DNA from: Pseudooceanicola antarcticus
GTDB taxonomy: Bacteria > Pseudomonadota > Alphaproteobacteria > Rhodobacterales > Rhodobacteraceae
DNA length: 64,000 bases
NCBI RefSeq assembly: GCF_900215355.1
Contig: NZ_OBEA01000005.1
Coordinates: 186,001 to 250,000 of the forward strand
Reading direction: 5' to 3'
Position 1 is the first letter of the stretch. Every line of letters begins with the position of its first letter. The position numbers and the translations under genes were made by a program. Of this stretch, positions 46,202 through 54,830 are shown in pieces. The notes below the pieces were generated by a model. It was not told the DNA's origin and made no database searches. It saw only the letters and a list, made by a program, of their open reading frames with translations.

Positions 46202-46359
46202 CAGAAGTACCCCCGTGCGATATCCATCAGCACGGCGGCCGCCGCCCCGATCACCGCGCCCACGACCAGACGCGAGCTGCCCCGCGCGCCGAGCACGGCC
46301 AACACGCCGCAAACGGCCCCCACGAGGAGCTGCCAGAGGGAAATGGTCACCGATCCCAT
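46201..46359 (-). CDS. Putative 52-aa membrane protein directly after nuoD
   Basis: Reads [20 protein letters not shown], then AVLGARGSSRLVVGAVIG and AAAAVLMDIARGYF. Two Gly/Ala/Val-rich hydrophobic segments flank a basic turn, a hairpin membrane protein. It begins inside the nuoD stop (TGATG) and its own stop overlaps the next ATG (TGATG), an arrangement hard to explain unless translated. No family recognised. Confidence 0.65.
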   Translation of the reverse strand: MGSVTISLWQLLVGAVCGVLAVLGARGSSRLVVGAVIGAAAAVLMDIARGYF

Positions 46360-47576
46360 CAGCGGTCGACCTCGCCGAAGACGATGTCCATGGTACCGAT
46401 GATCGCCGCCACATCCGCCAGCTGGTGCCCCGAGGCCACGTGGTCCATCGCCTGCAGGTGCAGGAAGCCCGGCGCGCGCAGTTTGGCGCGGTAGGGCTTG
46501 TTGGAGCCATCGGCCACCAGGTAGACGCCGAATTCGCCCTTCGGCGCTTCGACGGCGGCATAGACCTCGCCCGCGGGGACGTGGAAGCCCTCGGTATAAA
46601 GCTTGAAGTGGTGGATGAGCGCCTCCATCGAGGTCTTCATCTCACCGCGCTTCGGCGGGGTCAGCTTGCCACGGGTCAGCACGTCGCCGGGCGTTTCGCG
46701 CAGCTTGACGATGGCCTGGCGCATGATCTTCACGCTCTCGCGCATCTCGGCCATGCGGCAGAGGTAGCGGTCGTAGCAATCGCCGTTCTTGCCGACGGGA
46801 ATCTGGAAGTCGAACTCGTCGTAGCATTCGTAGGGCTGCGCGCGACGCAGGTCCCAGGGCAGGCCCGAGCCCCGCACCATGACGCCCGAGAAGCCCCATT
46901 GCTGGATTTCTTCCTCGGTCACCACGCCGATGTCGACGTTACGCTGCTTGAAGATCCGGTTCTCGGTCAGCAGGCTGTCGATGTCGTCGAGCTTGGCGGG
47001 GAATTCGATCGCCCATTCCTCGATATCGTCGATCAGCTGGTCGCTGAGATCCTGGTGCACACCGCCGGGACGGAAATAGGCGGCGTGGAAACGCGCGCCA
47101 GAGGCCCGTTCGTAGAAGATGCACAGGTCTTCACGCGGCTCGAAGCCCCAGAGCGGCGGCGTCAGCGCGCCCACGTCCATGGCCTGGGTGGTCACGTTCA
47201 GCAGGTGGTTCAGGATACGGCCGATCTCGCAGAAGAGCACGCGGATCAGCGAGGCCCGCCGCGGGATCTCGGTGCCGGTCAGCTTCTCGATGGCCAGGCA
47301 CCAGGCATGTTCCTGGTTCATCGGCGCCACGTAATCCAGCCGGTCCATGTAGGGCAGGTTCTGGAGGTAAGTGCGGCTTTCCATCAGCTTCTCGGTGCCG
47401 CGGTGAAGCAGGCCGATGTGGGGATCGCAACGCTCGACGATCTCGCCGTCAAGCTCGAGCACGAGGCGCAGCACGCCGTGTGCCGCCGGGTGCTGCGGCC
47501 CGAAGTTGATGTTGAAGTTGCGGATCTGCTGTTCGCCCGTCTGGGCGTCGTCAAAACCTTTGGAGCCGTCCATCAC
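46359..47576 (-). CDS. nuoD: NADH-quinone oxidoreductase subunit D
   Basis: 49-kDa-type subunit lining the quinone pocket, 405 aa. [25 protein letters not shown] (read in part) includes the quinone-binding His; [12 protein letters not shown] and [19 protein letters not shown] are conserved; the C-terminus ends [10 protein letters not shown] as in the family. Separate from nuoC, unlike the E. coli fusion. Its ATG overlaps the nuoC stop. Confidence 0.98.
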   Translation of the reverse strand: MMDGSKGFDDAQTGEQQIRNFNINFGPQHPAAHGVLRLVLELDGEIVERCDPHIGLLHRGTEKLMESRTYLQNLPYMDRLDYVAPMNQEHAWCLAIEKLTGTEIPRRASLIRVLFCEIGRILNHLLNVTTQAMDVGALTPPLWGFEPREDLCIFYERASGARFHAAYFRPGGVHQDLSDQLIDDIEEWAIEFPAKLDDIDSLLTENRIFKQRNVDIGVVTEEEIQQWGFSGVMVRGSGLPWDLRRAQPYECYDEFDFQIPVGKNGDCYDRYLCRMAEMRESVKIMRQAIVKLRETPGDVLTRGKLTPPKRGEMKTSMEALIHHFKLYTEGFHVPAGEVYAAVEAPKGEFGVYLVADGSNKPYRAKLRAPGFLHLQAMDHVASGHQLADVAAIIGTMDIVFGEVDR

Positions 47577-48181
47577 TTCGCCTCCTCTTTCTTCTCGTCA
47601 CCGGGAAGAATGTACTCGGCCCCCTCCCAGGGGGACATGAAATCGAACTGGCGGTATTCCTGGACCAGCTTGACCGGCTCGTAGACGACGCGCTTCTGCA
47701 CTTCGTCGTAACGCACTTCGGTGTAGCCGGTGGTCGGGAAGTCCTTGCGCAGCGGGTGGCCGCGGAAACCGTAGTCGGTCAGGATGCGGCGCAGGTCCGG
47801 GTGGCCCGAGAAGACGATGCCGAACATGTCGAAGACTTCGCGCTCGAACCAGTTGGCCGAGGGGTGGACGCTGACGATCGAGGGGACCATCTCGTCCTCG
47901 CGCACGGCGACGCGCAGGCGAACGCGCTGGTTCGTGTACATCGACAGGAAGTGGTAGACCACGTCGAAGCGCTTGGCGCGCTCGGGGTAGTCCACCGCGG
48001 TGATGTCCACCAGCGACGAGAACTTGCACGAGTTGTCCGTGCGCAGGAACTCGACGAAGCCCACGATGTTCGAGGGCGTGACGTCGATGTTCAGCTCGCC
48101 GAAGGCGACCTCCCAGCCTGCCACGCAATCGGGACGCCGCACTTCGATGTGGGCACCCAGTTCCTTCAGAGCTTCGCTCAT
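47573..48181 (-). CDS. nuoC: NADH-quinone oxidoreductase subunit C
   Basis: 30-kDa-type subunit, 202 aa. The hallmark [20 protein letters not shown], then [20 protein letters not shown], is intact. A charged tail, GDEKKEEAK, closes the protein. The stop overlaps nuoD (ATGA) and the start is 15 bases after nuoB. Confidence 0.97.
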   Translation of the reverse strand: MSEALKELGAHIEVRRPDCVAGWEVAFGELNIDVTPSNIVGFVEFLRTDNSCKFSSLVDITAVDYPERAKRFDVVYHFLSMYTNQRVRLRVAVREDEMVPSIVSVHPSANWFEREVFDMFGIVFSGHPDLRRILTDYGFRGHPLRKDFPTTGYTEVRYDEVQKRVVYEPVKLVQEYRQFDFMSPWEGAEYILPGDEKKEEAK

Positions 48182-48196
48182 GATTTCCCCCTGCCC

Positions 48197-48721
48197 TTAG
48201 CGTACCAGAGTGCCGGTGCGGCGGATCTTCCGCGCCAGCTGAAGAATGCCGTAGACCAGCGCTTCTGCGGTCGGAGGGCAGCCGGGGACATAGATGTCCA
48301 CGGGCACGATCCGGTCACAGCCGCGTACCACGGAATAAGAGTAGTGATAGTAGCCACCGCCATTGGCGCAGGAGCCCATCGAGATCACGTAGCGCGGCTC
48401 GGGCATCTGGTCATAGACCTTGCGCAGCGCGGGGGCCATCTTGTTGGTCAGCGTGCCGGCGACGATCATCACGTCGGACTGGCGCGGCGAGGCGCGCGGC
48501 GCGGTGCCGAAACGCTCAATGTCGTAGCGCGGCATCGAGGTGTGCATCATCTCGACGGCGCAGCACGCCAGACCGAAGGTCATCCAGTGCAGAGAGCCGG
48601 TCCGCGCCCAGGTGATCAGGTCCTCGGCCGAGGTCAGCAGGAAGCCCTTGTCCTGAAGTTCCCGGTTCAGCGCCTGGGTGGCGACTTCCTTGTCGGCACC
48701 AGCGGTGTTGGCAGAGGTCAT
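48197..48721 (-). CDS. nuoB: NADH-quinone oxidoreductase subunit B
   Basis: PSST-type subunit carrying cluster N2, the last electron donor to quinone. The ligands are the tandem Cys in GLACCAVEM, the Cys of SMGSCANGG and that of [14 protein letters not shown] 48721 overlaps the nuoA stop (TGATG) and gives 174 aa, the family length; in-frame ATGs at 48730 and 48751 are less likely. Confidence 0.97.
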   Translation of the reverse strand: MTSANTAGADKEVATQALNRELQDKGFLLTSAEDLITWARTGSLHWMTFGLACCAVEMMHTSMPRYDIERFGTAPRASPRQSDVMIVAGTLTNKMAPALRKVYDQMPEPRYVISMGSCANGGGYYHYSYSVVRGCDRIVPVDIYVPGCPPTAEALVYGILQLARKIRRTGTLVR

Positions 48722-49086
48722 CACTCCCATTCCAGGGCTCCCTTCTTCCATTCGTAGGCGAAGCCGATGGTCAGGACGAACAGGAAGACCATCATCGACC
48801 AGAACCCGACCATCGAGATGTCCTTGAAGGCCACGGCCCAGGGGAAGAGCATCGCGATTTCGAGGTCGAAGATGATGAACAGGATCGAGACCAGGTAGAA
48901 CCGGACGTCGAATTTCATCCGCGCATCATCGAAGGCGTTGAACCCGCATTCGTAGGCGCTGACTTTTTCCGGATCGGGGTTACGGACAGCGATGATCAGG
49001 GCGGCGAGGATCAGGACCAGGCCAAGGACGATCGCGACCGCGAGAAAGATGAGGATGGGAAGATATTCCCGCAGCATCTCTTCCAC
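48721..49086 (-). CDS. nuoA: NADH-quinone oxidoreductase subunit A
   Basis: Small three-helix subunit at the junction of the complex I arms, 121 aa. The conserved loop [34 protein letters not shown] (read in part) carries the ECG motif with its Cys. It is the first gene of the nuo operon, and the leader upstream (49087-49443) should hold the promoter. Confidence 0.97.
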   Translation of the reverse strand: MEEMLREYLPILIFLAVAIVLGLVLILAALIIAVRNPDPEKVSAYECGFNAFDDARMKFDVRFYLVSILFIIFDLEIAMLFPWAVAFKDISMVGFWSMMVFLFVLTIGFAYEWKKGALEWE

Positions 49087-49443
49087 GAATGGCTCCTTTC
49101 ATGGGCGGCGGGGGTCCGCTCGGGGACCCTCAAGGCTAGGTCGGGTTTTACGCCCGCCCCCCGGCAGGGTCAACCGAAGGAGAGCGTTTTAGACGGTTAG
49201 CATGCGGGATGAAGAACCTTCGTAAACAATTGAATACCATGGATTTGATCTTGGCGCGCAGAGTTAACGCCGCATTGCCGCAATGGCGGGGAAACCCAAC
49301 GGAATCACTCGGGTATACTTGACGGAATCAATCGGATTTCCCGACGGCACCGCCGGGAGCGGAAAAACTGACCCAAGGTCAATGACATGGCAGGCGCGAG
49401 CCGGGACAATGTTCTGCAACCGGGCGCAGAGAGCAGACCGTGT
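49087..49443 (-). promoter_or_regulatory. 357-base leader/promoter region of the nuo operon
   Basis: No gene is visible. It contains a hairpin GGGTCC-GCTCGG-GGACCC (49112-49129) in the untranslated leader and an AT-richer stretch (about 49190-49330) suited to a promoter. It also has a 14-base direct repeat, ACGGAATCACTCGG (49299-49312) and ACGGAATCAATCGG (49322-49335), spaced 23 bases. A palindrome, TGACCCAAGGTCA, lies at 49369-49381. I could not fix a convincing -35/-10 pair. Confidence 0.45.
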
Positions 49444-50229
49444 TCAGCCCTGCCAGCGCGGCTTGCGGCGCTCGAAGAAGGCGGCGATCCCCTCCTGCGC
49501 TTCCTCGCCCTCCCAGCAGGCGACAAGTTCCTCGATGCTATGATCAATTTCCTCGGCAGAGGGCGGATTGCCCAAGCGGCGGGCAAGCGCCTTGGCCCGC
49601 GCCACCGCCTGCGGGGCGGTTTCGAGGATCGGCGCGATGGCGGCCTTGACGGCCTGGTCCAGCGCTTCGGGCGTCACGACCTCGGCGAAGAGCTCCAGCC
49701 GAAGCGCCGCCTCGGCGTCGAAACGGGCCCCCTGGAAGAAGATGCGCCGCCCCCCGGCGGGGCCGGTGCGGGCCAGGACATAGGGGCCGATGGTGGCGGG
49801 GATCAGGCCCAGCCGGGTCTCGGTCAGCGCCAGTTGCACCCGGTCCGAGGCAATGGCCTGGTCGCAGCAGGCCACCAGCCCGACGCCGCCGCCGAAACAA
49901 TTGCCGTGGATGCGCCCGATGAGCGGCTTGGGCAACGCGTCGAGCGCGCCCAGCATGTCCGCCAGCGCCCGCGCCTCGCGGCGGCGCGTCGCCGCGTCGG
50001 CCTGCATCTGGTCCTGCATCCAGCCCAGGTCGGCCCCGGCGCAGAAGCTGCGCCCCTCCCCCGCCAGCACCACCACCCGCACCGTATCATCCGCGCCCAG
50101 GTCCCGCGCGGCCCCGGTCAGCTCGGCGATCATCTGCGCCGACATGGCGTTGTGCTTCTCGCCCCGCGCGAGCCAGAGCCAGGCCACGCCGCGCCCTGTG
50201 CGCTCGATGCGGATCGTCTGATAGCTCAT
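49444..50229 (-). CDS. liuC: Enoyl-CoA hydratase family; probable methylglutaconyl-CoA hydratase
   Basis: Crotonase-fold enzyme, 261 aa. VVLAGEGRSFCAGADLGWMQ forms the first oxyanion-hole region, and IHGNCFGGGVGLVACCDQAIA the second with its GGG turn. LALTETRLGLIPATIGPYVL carries the acidic catalytic region. Neighbouring MCC, HMG-CoA lyase and isovaleryl-CoA dehydrogenase genes make 3-methylglutaconyl-CoA the likely substrate. Last gene of the operon; its start overlaps the HMG-CoA lyase stop. Confidence 0.88.
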   Translation of the reverse strand: MSYQTIRIERTGRGVAWLWLARGEKHNAMSAQMIAELTGAARDLGADDTVRVVVLAGEGRSFCAGADLGWMQDQMQADAATRRREARALADMLGALDALPKPLIGRIHGNCFGGGVGLVACCDQAIASDRVQLALTETRLGLIPATIGPYVLARTGPAGGRRIFFQGARFDAEAALRLELFAEVVTPEALDQAVKAAIAPILETAPQAVARAKALARRLGNPPSAEEIDHSIEELVACWEGEEAQEGIAAFFERRKPRWQG

Positions 50230-51077
50230 GACCTCATCTCCCTTGCCAGTGCCCCGGCCTCGGCCAGCACCTCCATGTCCAGCCCGGTCTCATGGCCCAG
50301 CCCTGCCAGATGCGCCGCCAGCGCCCCGGTGGCCACGTTGCCCGCCGCTCCCGGCGCATAGGGGCAGCCGCCGAGGCCGCCCACCGAAGCATCGAAGATC
50401 CGCAGACCATGGGACAGCGCGCGCTCGACATTGGCCAGCGCCCGGCCGCCGGTGTCGTGAAAATGGCCTGCCACATGTTCCACAGGGATCTCGTGCAGCA
50501 CCGCGTCCAGCATCGCGCCGACCTCCTCGGGCTGCGCCCGCCCAAGGGTCTCGCCCAACGAGATCTCGGTGCAGCCCATGTCGAAGAGCTCGGCCGCGAC
50601 GCGGGCCACGGCGGCGGGCGCGACCGGCCCGTCATAGGGGCAATGGGTCACGCAGGAGACATAGCCCCGCACCCCCAGCCCCGCCGTGCGGGCGGTCTCG
50701 ACCACCGGGCGGAACCGCGCGAGGCTCTCGTCGATCGAGGCGTTGATATTGGCGCGGCTGAAGCCTTCCGAGGCGGCGCCGAAGACCGCCACCTCGTCGG
50801 CCCCTGCCACCAGCGCATCCTCGAGACCGCGCAGGTTAGGCGTCAGCGCGGTATAAAGGACCCCCGGCGCGCGGGTGATCCCGGCCAGCACCTGGGCCGA
50901 GCCCGCCATCTGGGGCACCCACTTCGGGCTGACAAAGCTGGCGCATTCGATCCGGCGGAACCCGGCGCGGGACAGGCAATCGACCAGCGCCACCTTCTCT
51001 GACACCGGAATCGCGCGCGCCTCGTTCTGCAGCCCGTCGCGCGGGCCGACCTCGACGATCTCCACTGTCTCGGCCAT
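50226..51077 (-). CDS. liuE: Hydroxymethylglutaryl-CoA lyase
   Basis: Cleaves HMG-CoA to acetoacetate and acetyl-CoA, ending leucine breakdown. The 283-aa TIM-barrel protein opens with VEIVEVGPRDGLQNEARAIP, has the arginine and aspartate of that motif, and ECASFVSPKWVPQMA. GCTEISLGETLGRAQP precedes the catalytic-loop GGLGGCPYAPGAAGNVATG with its Cys. Overlaps the hydratase gene by ATGA. Confidence 0.95.
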   Translation of the reverse strand: MAETVEIVEVGPRDGLQNEARAIPVSEKVALVDCLSRAGFRRIECASFVSPKWVPQMAGSAQVLAGITRAPGVLYTALTPNLRGLEDALVAGADEVAVFGAASEGFSRANINASIDESLARFRPVVETARTAGLGVRGYVSCVTHCPYDGPVAPAAVARVAAELFDMGCTEISLGETLGRAQPEEVGAMLDAVLHEIPVEHVAGHFHDTGGRALANVERALSHGLRIFDASVGGLGGCPYAPGAAGNVATGALAAHLAGLGHETGLDMEVLAEAGALAREMRS

Positions 51078-51126
51078 CTTCCCTCCTCCAAGGATCAGAG
51101 CCTGCCCGTTTTTCCGGCCCTCGCCA

Positions 51127-51158
51127 GCCTTCTAGCCGACGGGCCTTCTAGCCGACGG
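51127..51158. repeat. 16-bp tandem duplication over the GST stop codon
   Basis: GCCTTCTAGCCGACGG occurs twice in direct succession (51127-51142, 51143-51158). The second copy contains the stop codon of the glutathione transferase gene and its last codons; the first copy is downstream. It looks like a recent slippage duplication and does not alter the protein. Confidence 0.85.
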
Positions 51159-51828
51159 GCGGCGCCTCTGCGGGCTGCGCATAGAATTCCCGCGCGAAGA
51201 CCCCGGTGCCCGGTTCGGGCAGGGCATCACGGAAACCGGGCCGCTCGGTGATCCGCTCGTACCAGGCGGCGGTCTCGGGGAAGCCTTCCAGATCGGTGTA
51301 ATGCAGCGCCATCCAGATCGCCTGGCCGACGGCGATATCGGCCGCCGAGAAGCCCGAGGTCAGCAGGTAGTCGCGGTTTTCAAGCGGGGTGGAAAGGCGG
51401 CCCTCGATGGCGGCGAAGCACTTCTTCAGCCGGGCCACCTCGATCTTCATCACGGTGGGCGATCGCTGCCAGTCCTCGAAGAGCACGATATGCTGCTGGG
51501 TCAGCGCCGCGCAGTGCTGCGAGATGGTCTCGGCGAAATGCAGCCAGACCAGCCAGTCGGGCCGGTCCAGGTCCCCCGGCAGCCGCCCCAGGCCACGGGC
51601 CGGGAAGCGTTCGCAGAGGATCTCCATGATCGCGAGGCTCTCGAAGTAGGTCTCGCCTTCCAGCTCCAGCGCGGGCACGCGGCCCGCGGGCGAGGCGACA
51701 AGGTAGTCGGGCTGGCGCAGCGAGGCGTCGAAGGGGCGGATCGAGATATCGAAGGGCTCGCCCAGCTCGTTCAGAAGCCAGAGCACCCGCATCGAACGGG
51801 AGCCTGCGCAGTGGTGCAGGGTAATCAT
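51148..51828 (-). CDS. Glutathione S-transferase family protein
   Basis: A 226-aa protein: N-terminal thioredoxin fold with LHHCAGSRSMRVLWLLNELG (Ser-containing active-site region), cis-Pro in SPAGRVPALEL, and the ES pair for glutathione in YFESLAIMEIL. The C-terminal helical domain follows with FSAADIAVGQAIWMAL. It lies between MCC alpha (4-base overlap) and HMG-CoA lyase in the leucine operon. A role in handling reactive unsaturated acyl-CoAs is possible but only inferred. Class not determined. Confidence 0.88.
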   Translation of the reverse strand: MITLHHCAGSRSMRVLWLLNELGEPFDISIRPFDASLRQPDYLVASPAGRVPALELEGETYFESLAIMEILCERFPARGLGRLPGDLDRPDWLVWLHFAETISQHCAALTQQHIVLFEDWQRSPTVMKIEVARLKKCFAAIEGRLSTPLENRDYLLTSGFSAADIAVGQAIWMALHYTDLEGFPETAAWYERITERPGFRDALPEPGTGVFAREFYAQPAEAPPVG

Positions 51829-53780
51829 GACTGGCCCTCCTCTTCGGGGGTCAGGCGGATGAGAGCGGCCCCGGCGTCGACCTGGGCGCCCTCGGGCTGA
51901 AGGATTTCGGCGATGACACCGTCTCGCGGGGCGCTGAGCGCATGTTCCATCTTCATGGCCTCAAGGATAGCCAGTGGCTGCCCGGCTGCAACCCGGTCGC
52001 CCGCATTTGCCCGCAGCGCGCGCAAGAGCCCCGGCATCGGCGCCAGGATCACGTCGCCGCCCTGCGCCTCTGCGGCCTCGGCTCCGGGACGCAGGATTTC
52101 GATCCGACGGGGCGCGCCGCCGAAGAGCGTGACCTGATCGCCCTCGCGGTGCCAGGCGGGGGCGCGCTTGGCCCCGGTCCACCAGGCCCCGGCGCGCCAG
52201 TCCAGGGCGATGACCTCGCCGCCCACATGCGCCTCGTGGCGGCCATCGCCAAGGCAGAGGCGCACCTCGTGCTCCTCTCCCTCGACCGCCAGCCGCACCA
52301 GGTGGCAGAGCGGCGCCCAGAGCGTGAAGCCCCGCCGCGGCGCGGGAGGACCGGAGAGGTCGAGCGCCACCATGGCCGCCCAGGCAAGCGCGGCGGGCGC
52401 GAGCGCGGGCAGTTGGCAGAGCGCCTCGGCCCGGCGTTCGATCAGCCCGGTATCCAGCGCAGCCGCGCGCACCTGCGGATCAGAGCAGAGCGCCTGCAGG
52501 AAGCCCAGGTTCGTCACCGTCCCGGCCAGCTCCACGTCCCGCAGCCCCGCATGCAGCCGCTGGAAGGCGGCTTCGCGGCTGGGTCCATGGGCGATGAGTT
52601 TGGCAATCATCGGGTCGTAATGCGGAGAGATCTCGTCGCCCTCGCGGACGCCGGTATCCACCCGCAGCCCCTCGGGGAAGGCCAGCCGGGCCAGACGTCC
52701 GGTGGCGGGCAGGAAGCCTGCGGCGGGGTCCTCGGCATAGAGCCGGGCCTCGACCGCGTGACCATCCAGCTGGATCTGCTCCTGCTCCAGCGGCAACCCC
52801 GCCCCCGCCGCCACCAGGATCTGCCATTCCACCAGATCGATGCCGGTGACGGCCTCGGTCACCGGGTGCTCCACCTGCAGGCGGGTGTTCATCTCCATGA
52901 ACCAGAAGCCGTCGGGGCGCAGCCCGTCAGAGCCATCGGCGATGAATTCCACCGTGCCCGCGCCGCGATAGCCGATGGCCTCGGCAGCGCGAACGGCGGC
53001 CTCGGTCATGGCGGCGCGGGTCTCGGGCGAGATCCCCGGCGCGGGGGCCTCTTCGATCACTTTCTGGTGACGGCGCTGCAAGGAGCAATCGCGCTCATAG
53101 AGATGCAGCGCGCGGCGGCCGTCGCCAAAGATCTGCACTTCGACATGGCGCGGATCGCGGATGTATTTCTCGACCAACATGTCGGGATTGCCGAAGGCGG
53201 CGCTGGCCTCGGCACGGGCAGAGGCCAGCGCCTGCGCGAACCCCTCGGGGCCATCGACCCGCCGCATGCCCTTGCCGCCGCCGCCCGCCACGGCCTTCAG
53301 CAGCACCGGATAGCCGATGCGCCGTGCCTCGGCGGCCAGATGCTCGGGCTCCTGGTTGGTGCCGTGATAGCCGGGCACCACCGGGACCCCTGCCTCTTCC
53401 ATCAACGCCTTGGCCGCGCCCTTCAGGCCCATGGCGCGGATGGCCTCGGCCGAGGGGCCGATGAAGGTGATCCCCGCCGCCTCCAGCGCCTCGACGAAGG
53501 CGGGGTTCTCGGACAGGAAGCCGTAGCCCGGATGCACCGCCTCGGCGCCGGTGGCCTGCGCCGCCTCGACGATACGGTCGATGCGCAGGTAGCTCTCGGC
53601 AGGGGCCGCACCGCCGATGCAGACCGCCTCGTCCGCCAGGCGCACATGCAGCGCATCGGCATCGGCCTCGGAATGCACCGCAACCGAGGCGATGCCCAGC
53701 CGGCGCGCCGAGGCGATCACCCGGCAGGCGATCTCGCCCCGGTTGGCCACGAGGATCTTTGCAAAGAGCCGTTCCGCCAT
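51825..53780 (-). CDS. liuD: 3-methylcrotonyl-CoA carboxylase alpha (biotin-carrying) subunit
   Basis: ATP-dependent biotin carboxylase fused to its carrier, 651 aa. FAKILVANRGEIACRVIASA, HPGYGFLSENPAF, the ATP-grasp KAVAGGGGKGMRRV and FMEMNTRLQVEHPVTEAVTG define the carboxylase. A middle BT-type region follows, and the biotinyl lysine is in ILEAMKMEHAL near the C-terminus. Partner of the beta subunit at 54831-56432. Alternatives (propionyl-CoA or geranyl-CoA carboxylase) are disfavoured by the leucine-pathway neighbours. Confidence 0.93.
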   Translation of the reverse strand: MAERLFAKILVANRGEIACRVIASARRLGIASVAVHSEADADALHVRLADEAVCIGGAAPAESYLRIDRIVEAAQATGAEAVHPGYGFLSENPAFVEALEAAGITFIGPSAEAIRAMGLKGAAKALMEEAGVPVVPGYHGTNQEPEHLAAEARRIGYPVLLKAVAGGGGKGMRRVDGPEGFAQALASARAEASAAFGNPDMLVEKYIRDPRHVEVQIFGDGRRALHLYERDCSLQRRHQKVIEEAPAPGISPETRAAMTEAAVRAAEAIGYRGAGTVEFIADGSDGLRPDGFWFMEMNTRLQVEHPVTEAVTGIDLVEWQILVAAGAGLPLEQEQIQLDGHAVEARLYAEDPAAGFLPATGRLARLAFPEGLRVDTGVREGDEISPHYDPMIAKLIAHGPSREAAFQRLHAGLRDVELAGTVTNLGFLQALCSDPQVRAAALDTGLIERRAEALCQLPALAPAALAWAAMVALDLSGPPAPRRGFTLWAPLCHLVRLAVEGEEHEVRLCLGDGRHEAHVGGEVIALDWRAGAWWTGAKRAPAWHREGDQVTLFGGAPRRIEILRPGAEAAEAQGGDVILAPMPGLLRALRANAGDRVAAGQPLAILEAMKMEHALSAPRDGVIAEILQPEGAQVDAGAALIRLTPEEEGQS

Positions 53781-53792
53781 ATGCTTTCTCCC

Positions 53793-54770
53793 TCAGTTGC
53801 GCTGCCAGCCACCGCCCAGAAGGGCAGCGGCCTCGGCGATCATGGTCTCGAGGATGGTGGCGGCGGGCCGGATCTGCCGCAGCAGGCCGATGGCCTCGCC
53901 GACGATGGGGCCCGCGATCTGCGCATCGCCCCTGGCGGCGGCGTCGAGCCATTCGGCGCGCGCCGTCTCGTCTGCGGCCAGGGCCTCCAGCCGCCCCTCG
54001 TAGCCATCCTGGAAATCGGTGCGCATGCCGCGCAGGTTCCACTGGTCGGGCCAATCGATGCCCCGCGCCACGTCCCAAAGCGACGAACGGCAGGTGGCGT
54101 CGCCCGAAGCCGCCATGGCCGCGCGGCGCTGGCCCTCGGGCACAAGGGCCTCTTCGGCGGCCCAGAAGGCCGTGCCGCAGAGCACCCCGTCGGCGCCCAG
54201 CATCAGCGATGCGGCAAGGCCCCTGCCGTCGGCGATGCCCCCGGCGGCCAGCAAAAGAACCTCGGGCGCCTCGCGGGCCAGCATGTCGGCCACCTCGGGC
54301 ACCAAGGGCAGGGTCGCGCGGCTGGCGCCGTGGCCCCCGGCCTCGGTGCCCTGCGCCACCAGCGCGATGGCCCCCGCCTGCACCGCCGCCCGCGCCTGGG
54401 CCAGGTCCTGCACCTGTGCCATCACCGGCACGCCCGCCGCCTGGGCCATCCGGGCAAAGCGCCCGAGCTCTCCGAACGACAGGAAAAGCAGTGCCGGGTC
54501 CCGCGACAGGACCTCCTCCAGCAGGGCCTCACCCTGGGCACCGGCCTCCGCCAGTTTCCAGCTGATGAACCCCGTGCCGACCCGCGCATTGCCGGCCTGG
54601 GCCAGCTCATGGCGGAGCCAGTCGGGATCGCCATAGCCGCCACCGATCAGCCCCAGCCCGCCCGCACCCGAAACCGCCGCCGCAAGCCTGCCGCCCGCGA
54701 CCCGCGCCATGGGCGCCGAGACCACCGGATGGGCGAGCCCCAGACGGTCTGTCAGCCGGGTGCGGATCAT
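53793..54770 (-). CDS. Nitronate monooxygenase-type flavoprotein
   Basis: A 325-aa FMN TIM-barrel enzyme of the 2-nitropropane dioxygenase family. SAPMARVAGGRLAAAVSGAG is the N-terminal FMN loop, GTEAGGHGAS contains the catalytic His, and AAGGIADGRGLAASLMLGAD GV (broken here) binds the FMN phosphate. It may oxidise propionate-3-nitronate or related compounds. It sits between the two MCC subunit genes, 12 bases before MCC alpha, so it is co-expressed with leucine breakdown. The link is unexplained. Confidence 0.87.
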   Translation of the reverse strand: MIRTRLTDRLGLAHPVVSAPMARVAGGRLAAAVSGAGGLGLIGGGYGDPDWLRHELAQAGNARVGTGFISWKLAEAGAQGEALLEEVLSRDPALLFLSFGELGRFARMAQAAGVPVMAQVQDLAQARAAVQAGAIALVAQGTEAGGHGASRATLPLVPEVADMLAREAPEVLLLAAGGIADGRGLAASLMLGADGVLCGTAFWAAEEALVPEGQRRAAMAASGDATCRSSLWDVARGIDWPDQWNLRGMRTDFQDGYEGRLEALAADETARAEWLDAAARGDAQIAGPIVGEAIGLLRQIRPAATILETMIAEAAALLGGGWQRN

Positions 54771-54830
54771 CGGGCCGCCCCGTGGATATGAGCGGGGATC
54801 GGAGCGTAAGTGGTGGCCCCTGCCCCGGAG

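Noticed and set aside
49087-49443. Specific sigma-70 promoter for nuoA (for example TTGACC near 49383 or TATACC near 49316)
   Set aside because: Neither box has a partner at 16-18 bases, so I only describe the region.
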